Below, piece after piece: positions 50,171 to 61,400 of a stretch of DNA of 64,000 nt. The number at the start of each line of letters is the position of its first letter. Positions within the stretch are counted from its first letter, which is position 1. Both the position numbers and the translations under genes were made by a program. Location of the stretch: NCBI RefSeq assembly GCF_000350225.1, contig NW_005178895.1, forward strand, positions 124,001 to 188,000. The letters are read 5' to 3'. The notes beneath the pieces were generated by a model. That model saw nothing but the letters and a program-made list of their open reading frames with translations. It ran no database searches and was not told the DNA's origin. Source of the stretch: Chondrus crispus (lineage: Eukaryota > Rhodophyta > Florideophyceae > Gigartinales > Gigartinaceae).

Positions 50171-51335
50171 TATCCCCCCTCCGAGCGCTCTTGTACGCTG
50201 CTCCGCCCTCGTATAATCTCCTCGCCGTTTCTCTCTTAACCCTACACCGCTGTATCCGGTAATCGGTGAAAGTGCAAGAGCAAAACGGGCCCCATGTTTC
50301 CTTCATCCCCGAGCCACTCCAGTGGTGGTACCAAACGCAAGCGCTACGGCGTGGGCTTTTCTTCCACTTCCCACGACCCTCTAAGTCTTCCTTCCATCCC
50401 TCGATTACCTCCTGGGCGGTGCTGATGCGGACACCGAACTGCATTCTCTCCTCGATAAAATAGAGGATGTCGATTGGGACTTGATACGGCGTCAAAATTC
50501 CTCTCGTTCCTTCGTCCGGCAACGCCCCTCCTTCTCTCCTGGTCGTGCTCATCGTGGTGCGGGGGACTACGCTTGGTTTAACCCCTGGACGGGATCGCAA
50601 TGTTCTTGCGACGAGGCGCGTCTGAGTCGACAGTATGGGAGTCAGACGCCCGTTCCGGTTGAAATGCCCGTCTTCCATGCGGATCCCCTCGAGCGCGACC
50701 TCTGTCCCAGAGAGCCTTTGCGTTCTCGCCCTGTGTTACCGGTCTCACCGACTTCACTTCCTGTCGATCCGGCCGACCCCACTCTTCCCGTGAATGCTTC
50801 GATAAGGGCGACGAGAGCCCCGGGGTGTGAGGAGGTCAAATCCCCTTTGCGGTCCCATTCACCTCCAGTGGCCAGGTGTCAACCTCTATCAGAGACGAGA
50901 GAGGCCCCCTCGTCATCTAGCCGGACTGACAGTCTGTCCGTGCGCGCAGCCCCAGAAAGGAAGGGAAATTCTTCGTCCCTTACCCCCTCGGCTCCTCCTG
51001 CACCGCCTTCCCCTGTGCCCGTCCCAGCTCGTCCCCCTTCTCCTGCGGCTGTTCCAGTTGCCGCACCCTTGTCACCAATCGTCGACGCAGTCCAATCGAC
51101 CAGGGGAGATTCGACCTCCCCCGTCCTCTCCAGATGTTATCAAAAAGAACGACGGCGCCGCCAGCGTCTATCGCACATTGCTCCGTGCTCACGGAATAAA
51201 CGAGGGGGCTCTTCGAGGAGCGTCCCTCGTTGACCTGCGCTTACTGGCGCAGCTTGTCGCCTCACTTCCGAAGGAAAAAATCCTTGGGTGAATTGTCCCA
51301 TTGACCCATTGCCGATGGTAGCGTCCTGCCGATCC
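50171..51335 (-). mobile_element. Truncated internal part of the second gypsy copy
   Basis: Follows 33904-36020 of the large element closely but lacks about 950 bp (equivalent to 34147-35100), joined at the shared CCTG/CCCTG. It ends abruptly at GATCC (51335). Beyond that, unrelated DNA begins. Confidence 0.8.
50294..51291 (+). pseudogene. Internally deleted copy of the antisense ORF
   Basis: Same ATG context as 34027. After about 43 codons the deletion shifts the frame into a stop. The Pro/Ser-rich part continues in another frame from about 50481, and a one-base insertion in a C run near 51118 moves the conserved tail (NDGAASVYRTLLRAHGINEG) to a third frame ending at 51291. The globular part is entirely deleted. 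Confidence 0.8.
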
Positions 51336-51337
51336 TC

Positions 51338-51645
51338 TTTGGTCCAAGCTGATCCAAACCGGCATCGAGAAGCACACTGTGTAGCTGCATCTGTGGTTGG
51401 CAGTACTCAACCCAACTCAACACCTCATCTTCACAGGATTGTTGCTTCAAGTTTCTGTCTATGTAAGAGCCAAGTACATTGATATCTTCTTTGGTAAAGT
51501 TAGGTTTGGTACCATCTTTAGCGATAAACCTCATCGATTTTGTTTGTATGAAATTCAAGAACGCATCCACCTTTGCCTGACGTTCACCGTTCTCCGTAGA
51601 TAAGTTTACATTCGCAAAGACAGAGGCAGACCTCACGTCCTTCAT
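51338..51645 (-). pseudogene. Unknown coding fragment cut by the gypsy truncation
   Basis: Minus-strand frame from the ATG at 51645 with about 102 coding-like residues (FANVNLSTENGERQAKVDAF, then NVLGSYIDRNLKQQSCEDEV). It runs into the truncated retroelement at 51335, so its end is lost. No family recognised. Confidence 0.35.
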
Positions 51646-52350
51646 GCTGCCACAGTCCCTCTAATCTAAGCAAGACTGCACCAATATCCCTGAGCGATTT
51701 TGATGGTGTTACTTCCTAACTAGATGGCAGCCGCCAAACCTCGTCGGCAACACCAGACGGCTCCCGAACCAAACCTTCGAGTCACTACAGATCCGAAACC
51801 TTGAAATGAGCCATGCGCTGCCCCGCTCCAGCGTGAGACCAGTCTCAACGCTGTATAATGCACTTTTTATTGCATGCAGAAGGTGTAGGAGCGCGAGACA
51901 AATAAACAGCGAAAAGGCGCAGAAGAGTAAGAGGCAGGAAGCAAGAGTAGTTGGGAGGATGCCGGAGTTGGCATGAAGGATAAGTGCAAGAGTAGAAGCG
52001 GGGTGTCGAGAAGCATATGAGAACACAGCGTAATGGGGGCCCGGGATGGAGGAGGGATCTCCTGTCGATTTTATGTGAGGCTTGTAGCGAGATCACTAGG
52101 TCGGAAATATATGTTGTGTAATGGTGAGAAATAATGAATCTCAAATATTTGGTAGGAAATTGGAAGAATTGGATCGACTACTTCGGTAAAAGGTTGCGTT
52201 GTGAGACCAAGGTGGAAAGCCGATTCCTCAGTTATCCAGCTGACGTAACATGACTTCTTGTGATAAGGAGACGAAGAAGAAAGCAAAATGCTGCATTTTA
52301 TTTCGTTACAATACCATGTACGTGAGCGATGTGTTTCTGCTTCCGCCTTT
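51646..52350. other. No gene seen
   Basis: No convincing frame or repeat. Confidence 0.3.
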
Positions 52351-52770
52351 TTATTCGACGTTCACGCAATTGGACCTCGACAGTTTGCTAGTTTCTCGTG
52401 TTTTCTTCTCAGCATGCCTTGCTCTTATTCCCTCTCCTAGGTTCTTTTTTAGTCGTCCTGTTCGTCTGGCTAGCTCTAAAATTCCTTTTTGTACTTTCTT
52501 ATCTTCTTCATCCCCTAAGTATTCCGCGGCCATTAAAAGACGGCCGTAGAAAAGGCTCTCCATTCGCCCCTTACGCCGCGCACTCATCTGTGCTGCAGTT
52601 TTTCTCAGTTCATCTCCTTTCTCCGGGCTTTCCTCCGAAAGCCACTCAGTCCACAGCAAAAACGTGTAGTGGTATCCATTGTCGTGGTTGACACACTTAG
52701 CTTTACTCTCCACATCGCAAACATTGCTTTCCATTACATAGTCCGGCTCAGACCAAACTTCCTCTTCCAT
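52351..52770 (-). CDS. Hypothetical protein, 139 aa, possibly 3' part of a broken gene
   Basis: ATG at 52770, TGA/TAA-terminated frame. It is hydrophilic with coding-like content: DYVMESNVCDVESKAKC, then FYGRLLMAAEYLGDEEDKK and RTGRLKKNLGEGI. The segment just upstream in the same phase (HEWMEEEVW) also looks coding. With the frame at 52853-53200 it may form one gene interrupted by a frameshift or small intron. Family not recognised. Confidence 0.35.
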   Translation of the reverse strand: MEEEVWSEPDYVMESNVCDVESKAKCVNHDNGYHYTFLLWTEWLSEESPEKGDELRKTAAQMSARRKGRMESLFYGRLLMAAEYLGDEEDKKVQKGILELARRTGRLKKNLGEGIRARHAEKKTRETSKLSRSNCVNVE

Positions 52771-52852
52771 CCATTCATGCGTGCGACCCGGTGTGCTCGG
52801 TCTTTCAATCTAATTCTCGACCGCAGCATAGTGACTCCCACCAACCCTGCTT

Positions 52853-53200
52853 TTATTTTCTCTCCGTATCTTTTCCATGACTCGAGAAGTCTTTGGAGAC
52901 TTCCATCAGAGTCTCCAGAATGCTGAACTTATTGCGCCCCTCCACCTTCCCTTTGTAGTCTACGTACGAAATAGAGGCTTCACGAGCCTTTACTGAAACG
53001 AACTTCCCGAACACAGCCTCCTCGAATAGAGCAGCGTGTGACTTGCTCATGTCACTGCAACTACTGCAGTTGTCGTCGGAGTCCTCTCTTCCGCGTGAGA
53101 TCAATCTCAGCCGCTGTGTGACGGTAGATCCGTGGGGGACTCGCCAGTAGAGGCAGAACAGTGGAAGGCGAAAGGTGGCGATGTCCAAGGCGTGTTGCAT
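52853..53200 (-). CDS. Hypothetical protein, 115 aa, possibly 5' part of the same gene
   Basis: ATG at 53200. After a basic N-terminus it has SCSDMSKSHAALFEEAVFGK and VDYKGKVEGRNKFSILETL, then stops at 52853, 83 bp before the next minus-strand frame. No family recognised. It could be a remnant of a transposon gene. Confidence 0.3.
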   Translation of the reverse strand: MQHALDIATFRLPLFCLYWRVPHGSTVTQRLRLISRGREDSDDNCSSCSDMSKSHAALFEEAVFGKFVSVKAREASISYVDYKGKVEGRNKFSILETLMEVSKDFSSHGKDTERK

Positions 53201-53202
53201 GT

Positions 53203-53272
53203 CGGTGGGAGAGCGACAGGCTGTGCGGAGTGCCGGACGGTGGGAGAGCGACCGGCTGTGCGGGGTGCCGGA
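53203..53272. repeat. 35-bp tandem repeat, two copies
   Basis: Unit beginning CGGTGGGAGAGCGAC, at 53203-53237 and 53238-53272, with two mismatches. Confidence 0.85.
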
Positions 53273-53500
53273 GAGTGAGGGCCTCCTTTAAGACAGCATG
53301 GTCAGCCATGTTTGGATGTATATGTTTGCGATTTTCAAAATATTACATGTCCAATAATTTAATGTATTGTGTCAGCGCGCCGTGATCCGTAAATTGGCTC
53401 AAGGGGTGCATCATACCGGGTTATCGATAGGGAAGCGAACAGTCTTTCTGAGCAGTGATGCAAGGAAGTGGCTGCAAAAAAGCCGCAAATCTCATTATCT

Positions 53501-53575
53501 TATAGTGCCTGGTTCGATATAGTGCCGTTTTCGGCCCACTGACAGAGGGAGGCACTATATCGCGATCCCCGTGTA
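53501..53575. repeat. CACTA-like terminal/subterminal repeats
   Basis: TATAGTGCC at 53501-53509, GATATAGTGCC at 53516-53526 and its inverse GGCACTATATCGCGA at 53551-53565. The last 15 bases recur exactly at 62636-62650, followed in both places by a CCCC..GTAC stretch. CACTA elements end in CACTA/TAGTG and carry subterminal repeats, so these may be transposon ends. No complete element could be closed. Confidence 0.4.
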
Positions 53576-55967
53576 CTGGCATTCAGGGACGTCAATAAAA
53601 TGATTAAATTGAATTTTAATGTATGCTAAATTGGATCAAGATTGAATTTAATCGCACTTATGCGGTAGGCGACAGCCAATGGTGTGCTCTCGTATGGCAC
53701 GTTGGTAGCGACAGATTCCATTATATTAACTTTGTGTGCGCCATCATACTGTTAAGAAAAGTATTAAATGGACCAATCAGGTGCACGCTGACGTCCATAC
53801 ATGTCCAAACATGCCCGTCCATGCTGTCTTAAAGGAGGCCCTGAGATAGAGAGCGGGGAGGGCTGAGGGAGGAAGCGCGGGAATTAGAAGAGCCGACGAG
53901 GGCAAAATTTATTTCCGAAATGTTTTTTTTTCGCCGACGACGGTAACATTTCGAACTTTTTATGTTTTGCAGAGGTTTCTCTCTAGATTTTCCCTTGCGC
54001 AGAGATCGATACATCTCGTCCACGTGTACACCGTGCACGGCCCCCAGATTATTAGCCTCCGCCCGTCTGTCGTTATACTACACATGGAGCATCTGTCGTA
54101 AAGGGGGGTTGCTGGTGTTGTCGGACAGTGACAAAAAAATCGGACATGCAAAATATTTTGAAAAATATCTCCGACACGGGCCAAGGAGCACCGCCGCGCG
54201 TAACGGCGCCAGATAGTGCGCCGTATATCAGAACGACGTGGTTGAAATTAAAGAAAAAATATCTCAATCGATTGCTTACGGCTTTCTACGTATAAGTGTG
54301 CAACAACCCAAAAATACAAAATAGGCGGACTTTTCTATTTTTTATTTATTTGCTTGGATGGCCGATCTTAGTGCTCGGTTGAGGTGCAAAAGTGTCCGCG
54401 CGCTTCAATCTCACTCCTCTTCTGTGTCCGTGGTTGTTTTCGCCAAGTCCCAGTGGACGACAGGCTGAGAGTGTCCCCGTCGCAAAACATAAAAAAATGG
54501 TGATTGCTTGACAATTACAAATACTTTTTCCTTTTAATATTGAGGTTTTTGTCCGACGTCTCCAGCACCCCCCCTTTACCAGTAGAGTTTGAGCCGGGAG
54601 CCGTATTGATTAGCACAGCTGATAAGATCCCATTAATCCCCCTGACGCCTCCCAAATTATGCGTCTTCTACCTGCAAATGTGAGCTTGCTTGGCCTACCG
54701 TTCCTTTTCCTATATCTATACGCATCAGGACAGTAGAGAAAGTTCTGTACGATAGGCCCACTGCGTTTGAGTTCTTTAGCGAAGCGCTGCTGCGATCATT
54801 TGGCTTGGTGGAGGGCAAGATTTTTCCCACGCACGTCATCGCTCAACTGAAGTCTAAAAGGCATGTTTTGGGGGTGTGGAAGCTACCAGAGGGTGGGTGG
54901 GACGCATTTCGTGCTTTTTTATGCATTAAAATTGCGTTTTCACCGCAAAGAGCGAAACAGGTTGTTGGCGGGGTTCTGGTCTGGTATGGTGCTTTATAAA
55001 GATTTCTACCTTTGAATATGCTTTTGCCGTGCATATTGCATACACACCATTGACAGATTCGTGTTTCTCGTTCTTTTTCCAAGCGAGGCTCTTTTCTAAA
55101 GAATCACTGACGGTGCTTTATATATCTTTTCCACCACTGTAGGACACCGAGGCGTCTGTAAATAAATCGTTTCATTTGGGATGCACTATTTAGTTTTTAA
55201 TTAAATGTACAGTATGCACACGCAGTTTCGGGGAATACGTGCCCATCTGCTGCCGGTGCCATGAGCTCATGCCTTTGGCCCGGTGCATACGGGTGTTTTC
55301 AAATAATTTGCATATCCGAGCTATTTTGGCGTTGTCCAAAATGTAGGGCAACCCCCCTTCAAGACAAGACAAGATGAGAGACACGTCAGCGATTTTTTGT
55401 ACCTAGCCGTCGAAACCTCCCCCACGGAGCACTGGGAGGCTTTTGGCCTTATGATCGGCCGTATGCAACTGTACCAGTATCGTTCTATCGTTCTTCTCGT
55501 CTTTGTCCAAGTTTTTCCATCACTCCTGTGACCTTGAAATCTCGCATCCGCTCTTGCAATGACCTTCAAACATTCAAGCCAACATGCCAATGAGTTGCCC
55601 GTGACACTCTTCAGACACTCTTCTCCCACGTCCGTCCCTCTTCCACCCTTTCCTTTCTCCCTCGTCCCTCGATACAGCGTCCCGCTCGCTGCCCGCACAC
55701 ATGCCTTACGAATGATAGGTTGCCCATGTCCCATTCGCGATGCTCTATGCAGGTGGCGTGAACGCCACCTGTTCAGGTCGAACCCTTCCATCTCGCTCGT
55801 ACTGTAGCGCGGCGACAGCCGCATCTGGACTCTCGCTTCAAACTCTACCGACACCACTCGTTTCGCACACTTCGAAACACGCAAAAAAAATTTACTGAAC
55901 GACAAACACACGATGAGCACGCATTACAAACAACTAAAGCCTTTTCCTCCAACCTTGGTCCCACGTC
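53576..55967. other. No supported gene
   Basis: AT-rich for most of its length with short frames. A 199-codon minus-strand frame (55321-55920) is basic and Ser/Arg-rich with no recognisable domain and was not called. Confidence 0.3.
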
Positions 55968-57416
55968 TCACTCCCTTCCGCCAAGCAGAGCTGTAGCAAA
56001 CCCCCTCATCACTTCTATCGTATCACGACCGTAGTCCCTCAGCCCCGCAATCTCCCGGCGCGCCTGTGACACCGCATCTCCAATGTTCCCGTCGGCGAGT
56101 AGTTGAAACTGCACCTCGTTCAGGCGGTGCAGCATCAGTTCCTGTGATGCAATTCGTCCAGCGATGCTCTGTAGACACCGCTGCAACCCCGCTGCCATGG
56201 GCTCCGACGCCGACGGTAGGGGAGATGGCGCATCCGTCATGTGCGAAGCACCCTCCATCCCGCAAGCGATTGCCGCCAGCACTTCGTCGCTCTCCGTGCT
56301 CATCGACAATGGGAGTGCTGGTGAACACACTTGGTCTTCATATCTATCGCCCAGCGTGCCTTCATGCTCACCCTGCATCTCCTGCGTCCTCATCACATTC
56401 GCGTGCAACGTCATCGATCCAAATAGATGTGATACTCCATTTTCGTTGCCCTGCAGGTTTCCACCTTCGCCTTCAGTGATGTGGCCATCGGGAGCGTAGC
56501 CTCCTGCCACCGGCCAAGGGACGCATTTGTTCTGGGCTTCCCAGCCGACCGCTGCGGCGAGCTCCTCTTGTATTGCCTCCCCATATACCCGCTCCTGGTG
56601 CTGCGCGGTGACCGGCAAATACTCTACCGGGATGCTGTGATCCTTGACAGCGTAAGTTTCATATGAAGTGTCCGAGGCTGGAGATTGCTCTTCCGGGGAA
56701 CCGTATGGAGGCTGGTACTGTGCTTCCCAATGCGCGGGAGGCTGGTGCTGCGCTATGCCATACGCAGTCTGCTCCACTGTCGCGCATTGCTCCTCCTTAA
56801 TGACGTAGTGTACACGCCCAGCAGCCTGCGAGACTCGGGCCGGCTGCTGCTCCTGAAGCGCCGGTGTGTTTTGATTCGGATGTTGGTCGTTTCCATGGTG
56901 AACAAAGCGGCCAGGCTGTTTCGTATTGTTGGCAACTGGCACATCTTGTCGGTGTTGCTGCAGCGCAACAGCCTTCTTGACCGTCTTTTTCTGCGCAACT
57001 GCCTTGCGTTCATTCGATTTGACCTTGGCGTTGGGCCCCTTCTTCCCGCGCTTCTTGGAAATACCCCCTTCGAGGGCGGCGCGGATGTTTTTGGAGCGGC
57101 GCAAGCCGCATGCGTTGCAAAGCGTTGCAACGCCGCCCGATCCGCTACGGCGGACGGGGGTGATGATGGTTTTGCACCTGGCACAAGTCCAAGGGGTTCC
57201 ATCGGGTAGAAAGCGAATGATCCCCTTGGGCTTGCGCTTGGAGCGGCCCTTGCAAGCAGGTGGGGGGGTAAGAGGTTTGGTAGCGGGAGGAGTGAAGCGA
57301 GTAACGGAAGCGTCGAGGGAGTTTGGGGGAGGCTCTGTAGGGCAACCGATAGGGGGAGGCTCTGTAGGGCAACCGATAGGGAAGAACGGTGTTTGGGGGG
57401 AGGCGGTGGGAAACAT
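55968..57416 (-). CDS. GATA-type zinc-finger transcription factor, 482 aa
   Basis: Uninterrupted frame from the ATG at 57416. A Pro-rich N-terminus is followed by a basic stretch (CKGRSKRKPKG). Then comes one GATA finger: C78-A-R-C81, an 18-residue loop containing TPVRRSGSGG, and C100-N-A-C103 in the diagnostic LCNACGL. C-x2-C-x18-C-x2-C is the plant-like GATA class. The basic tail after the finger (SKKRGKKGPNAKVKSNERK) would contact DNA. The middle is Gln/Pro/Tyr-rich, resembling an activation region, and the C-terminus is acidic then helical (LHRLNEVQFQLLADGNIG). A 27-bp tandem duplication encodes IGCPTEPPP twice near the start. It is expected to act in the nucleus as a sequence-specific regulator. 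Targets unknown; no operon-like neighbours. Confidence 0.9.
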   Translation of the reverse strand: MFPTASPQTPFFPIGCPTEPPPIGCPTEPPPNSLDASVTRFTPPATKPLTPPPACKGRSKRKPKGIIRFLPDGTPWTCARCKTIITPVRRSGSGGVATLCNACGLRRSKNIRAALEGGISKKRGKKGPNAKVKSNERKAVAQKKTVKKAVALQQHRQDVPVANNTKQPGRFVHHGNDQHPNQNTPALQEQQPARVSQAAGRVHYVIKEEQCATVEQTAYGIAQHQPPAHWEAQYQPPYGSPEEQSPASDTSYETYAVKDHSIPVEYLPVTAQHQERVYGEAIQEELAAAVGWEAQNKCVPWPVAGGYAPDGHITEGEGGNLQGNENGVSHLFGSMTLHANVMRTQEMQGEHEGTLGDRYEDQVCSPALPLSMSTESDEVLAAIACGMEGASHMTDAPSPLPSASEPMAAGLQRCLQSIAGRIASQELMLHRLNEVQFQLLADGNIGDAVSQARREIAGLRDYGRDTIEVMRGFATALLGGRE

Positions 57417-57665
57417 GTTGGAGAGTTGGTGGTATCGTAAAACGAAAAAAAAAAAAAAAGAGTCAAGATGAGATGATGAGCGTCGGGATGAGGGGTGAGG
57501 AGGGGTGAGGAGGGGTGAGGAACGAAAGCTAGTACGGCGGGGTTGGCTGTTTATAAAGAGCGGGGCTATGGACGACGGTGTGGGTGGGGGAAAGGGGTTC
57601 GCTAAGGCGCAGAGCAGTTCGTTACCAACTATGATTCACTCGGTTGGGGGCTTTCCAGCACACTG
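57417..57665. promoter_or_regulatory. Upstream region of the GATA gene with short repeats
   Basis: Contains an A15-class homopolymer (about 57446-57460) and a 10-bp unit AGGGGTGAGG three times at 57491-57520. It should hold the GATA promoter; no TATA box is certain. It ends at the assembly gap. Confidence 0.4.
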
Positions 57666-57765
57666 NNNNNNNNNNNNNNNNNNNNNNNNNNNNNNNNNNN
57701 NNNNNNNNNNNNNNNNNNNNNNNNNNNNNNNNNNNNNNNNNNNNNNNNNNNNNNNNNNNNNNNNN
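57666..57765. other. Assembly gap of 100 N
   Basis: Exactly 100 N, a conventional scaffold gap of unknown true size. Sequence to either side need not be adjacent. Confidence 0.98.
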
Positions 57766-58494
57766 ACAGCTGCCCGGCGTTTGATTTTTCGCTCATCAGC
57801 CGCACGGGCTTCCTCTTCTTTCTTACGCCTCATCGCCAACATAACCTCTACGGTCAAGTGCTCCGCAGGTGCCCCACAGTCGAGATGAACGTTTCGTTGG
57901 GATAAATTACTGCTTCGGCAGTGGTGGCCGTGTGAGATGGAGCACAGTTCATCAGTATTGAGTTCACTGTTTCAGAGTTTCGAAGAAGGATAGTGAGTTC
58001 TTGCAATTTTTAGACGCACCCAATTCGCTTTCGGTAATTTCCAATACTTTGGAAAACGTCACCCGATCCCTCCCTCGCCTCCGTATGACATTGGACCGCT
58101 GTCCTACTGACGTCATATCCGCTATTGCATCTTGCGTCTTCGAAGTGGTAAAGCGGTTTGGGAAATTTTCGTCAAATGGAAACAATCCTGTCTTCTGGAA
58201 GGATTGGCGGATATTTTCAACCGTCACAGCTTCGAATGCATGCACGCCACATATTGTGGTCGTAAAAGGCATTGGCATTTGGACTACGACTGACTTGTTA
58301 AACTCATCGGGGGGGAGGAAGGAGGGGAGTGGGGAAGCGGGCGGCGACGGTGAGGGTAAGTGGATGGGGGAGGAGGAGGTCAAGACATGGCTGCATGCGC
58401 GACGCGCGGAGAAGTGAATTTGTGCCCAAACGGAGCCGATTTGCTGAATCTCGATCTCACCGTTCCATCGCGGCCGTGTCCGGCTGCATCGCAT
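57766..58494 (-). pseudogene. Pogo/Tigger-like transposase C-terminal remnant
   Basis: The minus-strand frame (58494 to 57964) holds FEAVTVENIRQSFQKTGLFP, matching the (T)xENIxxGFxKTGIxP signature that follows the DDE_1 domain of pogo/Tigger/jerky transposases. RFTTSKTQDAIADM follows. A stop at 57964 is followed in a neighbouring frame by a Lys/Glu-rich helix (LAMRRKKEEEARAADERKI), usual for the C-terminus of that family, running into the gap at 57765. The catalytic core upstream is absent; 58300-58494 is not similar. Dead remnant. Confidence 0.5.
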
Positions 58495-61400
58495 GGCCCC
58501 AGACGTGTCTCCCCAATCAACGCCTCCGCGTGCACCGCCGCCAGTTCTGCATACATCTTCCCAGAGCCGCGCCGTTCCACCTTCACCGCTTGCCTACCGC
58601 TTTACCTTCAAACTCCCGCGCGTGTCCGCTTCATTGTACACATTCGCCAATCCGTGCGTGACCCTCCAGTTGACCGCGGATGGTGGTCGCGCCTCGCGCG
58701 TTTCTGCACTACACCCATTGCCTCGTTGTCCCCGTGCAGTCGGGGAGCAAGCGGGAAATGCTCTCCGGGCCACAGCCGCCTGCTTTCCGATTTCTACGTG
58801 CCCGCTGGAGCTCGCCGCCGAGCTCGCCGTGATGCAGGTCAGGGATGCTTTCAGGTCGCCATCGATTTGTTGCTATCAATTTTGGAGAGCAGGGGCAGCT
58901 CGGATGCACGTCGGAGCAACGTGCCGTTCGGGGGCAGCTTGAGAGGGGCGCAGTGGGGATTGTAGAGATGGACGTGGACGGCGGGCCATTAATGAGCATG
59001 AGCAAGGGCAACTCTTCCCGCTAATTACGGGTGTTGCATGCCGGCGGCATTCGCAAAGCCATCCTCCTCGCGCTCTCCCCTACAACTTTATTCAGAATCC
59101 CTGCCACATTCGCAACAGACACGTTTCTACCCTCGCATGATGTGCAGAATCCACACATCAAGCGCGGGTTCAAAACTATCTATTGCTTGTAAGGAAACGG
59201 TCTGCACTGCAGCACGCCGCACGCGACGCCTCCCATCCGCGTTCCCGCCCTTGCCGCCAGGCAGCCCTCCGATCCGACAGTGCTGTAGCGCGTTGTAGGC
59301 GCGCGCAGGCGTCTTCCTCATCCAGTTAATGAACAGTTAATCCCGACGCCATTGAGCAGCTTCTGTACCCGCTGTTTTAGCTCCGCCTCGCCGACGTGGC
59401 CAACTGCTACCTCCGCGAACAGCTCCCGCCACGAGGAAGCGGTTGGAGGGCCACGGGAGGACGCCGTTGCTCGCTTCTGGGGGCCTCTAAGTCGTGCTAT
59501 CCTGCATAGCACTTGGGGAGAGTGCATTGCGCGATGCAGTCAGGCTTTGCGGATAAGAAGGGCAGAGCGAGGGGTGCGGACAAAGGCGGGCCTCAACCAA
59601 GGTGGGGCGCTAGACGGATAGTAAGGGCGTGGGCTTGAGGGAGCTCCATGGGACTGGTCTCTTCCGAGCCCATGAATCGAAAGCAGTGCGCCAGGATTCG
59701 AGCAAGTAGGGTCACGTACGCTCCGTACATCACCGATGAACTTCGGGAAGCTTTTCAAGCAGAAACTAGAGGACGAAAAGCATCTTGCCCGCAAGCGTGG
59801 GGAATGCGAGTTTGTAAGCGACCATGGCGGAGGCGGAGTTCAGGGATGTGCGGCGGGTGTTGGAACCCTCGTGGACAGGAGAAGCAGTGACGGGGGGACA
59901 AGATGGTGGCAGCCACAGAGCCGCACAGAGCGATCTAGGACGTTGGGACAAGTCTCCTACTTTCAGAAACTAATCCTCCTAGGTGCAGTACTTTTGGCGC
60001 AACTTGGGCTTATTCGCAATGAACGTAACGTGCTCTCAGCCTTTCCCACATTTCCAACCGTTGCGTCCAGTTGGGAGTGAGGAGGGGTGCCTTTGGCATA
60101 TGAGCGTCTCGTGCTTATCAACGCAAGAGACGATGTGTCCGCAGATGTAATCCTATTGCACTCAGAGAATGCGCTCTGTCGAACAAGCTGCTGCCAGAGA
60201 CGCGGCCACATACCCAAGACACCCCCGCTCCTTGTGCGTATTCCACCCCCTCACGTGTCTTGCCTCAAGAGATAAATCCCCGCGGGGCGGCTGCTACAAA
60301 AATGAATGCCGAAGAAAAACACATCCTCGTCCCTTATTCTTTCTAGTAAGTATTCTTGGCTGTGTCGCACCAATCCTCACTCAGCCGCGCCTTGACCATC
60401 TGTATCTTTCATTCCACTTTGGTATTGCTTTCGACCTAGCTGCATTCGGTCCCCGTTAATGTCTTTATGACATCTGCTTCTCTTCCAGCAAGACATACGA
60501 CACAGAAAATCGCACGTTGGACACGAGCCACGACGTTGCATCGCCCATTTCCTCCCCCCCCCCCCCACCGCCGCCTCCCAACGGACTGCGCTGGGATTAT
60601 TCCAGCATTGAAAGGACAACCCCCGATGATTCTCGAAGTATCATCGATTGTGCGCCACACCACGCTACGCTCTCAGCAGTGGAATCCCCGGTTGCAATCC
60701 GAGGATGCAATCCGTGGTTTCCATGCTGGGAAAGCACACCGGGGACCACTTCTGAAATTCAGTCTCCATTGCCACGCCTCGATCCTCGCCCGTGCCACGT
60801 CCGTTATAGGCTCCCTTTTTCCCAACAGCCACGTGTGTATCAAAGCTTACGGTACAAAGCTGTCCAGTACCACGCCACAGAAGGCTCTTACATGTATCCA
60901 CTGCAATGATCCTGTTTATCTCTACTCTCGCGATGCGGCAGCATAGCGGTACCAGGGCTGTGTACAGGCTGCAGATTAATGATGCCCGGATCAACACCGC
61001 GGCATTCTTCCGAAACCCTTGAGAGGGTTGGTGGTTGCAATGTGCAATGAGTCATGGGATCGTTGGCTGACGTCCCGACCCCGAAAAGCTACTATGGCAT
61101 CGGAACTGTCAATGAAGGAGATATCGATGGTCTACTGTCGAGAAGATGGGGCATGCTCCACTGGACAACCGTGATCGTAGCTCCTCGTAAAACAAAATTT
61201 CTCTTCTTCCGCCTTTTCTCCATAACATCTGTTCTATGCCACATTTTGCCCTTTGATTCAGTTGCAAGATACGAAGGCACAATCATCGCTGCATATTCCG
61301 CCATGTGCTGGGTAATGCGAAAGTTTTTGCCTTGCGGATTGAATCCAAGACAGCATGCCTCACGAACGCTGAACCTAACTACCCGTTAAATTTTGTACAT

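Noticed and set aside
59736-60080. SPX-domain protein start (MNFGKLFKQKL)
   Set aside because: Similarity ends after about a dozen residues and the rest is unlike SPX.
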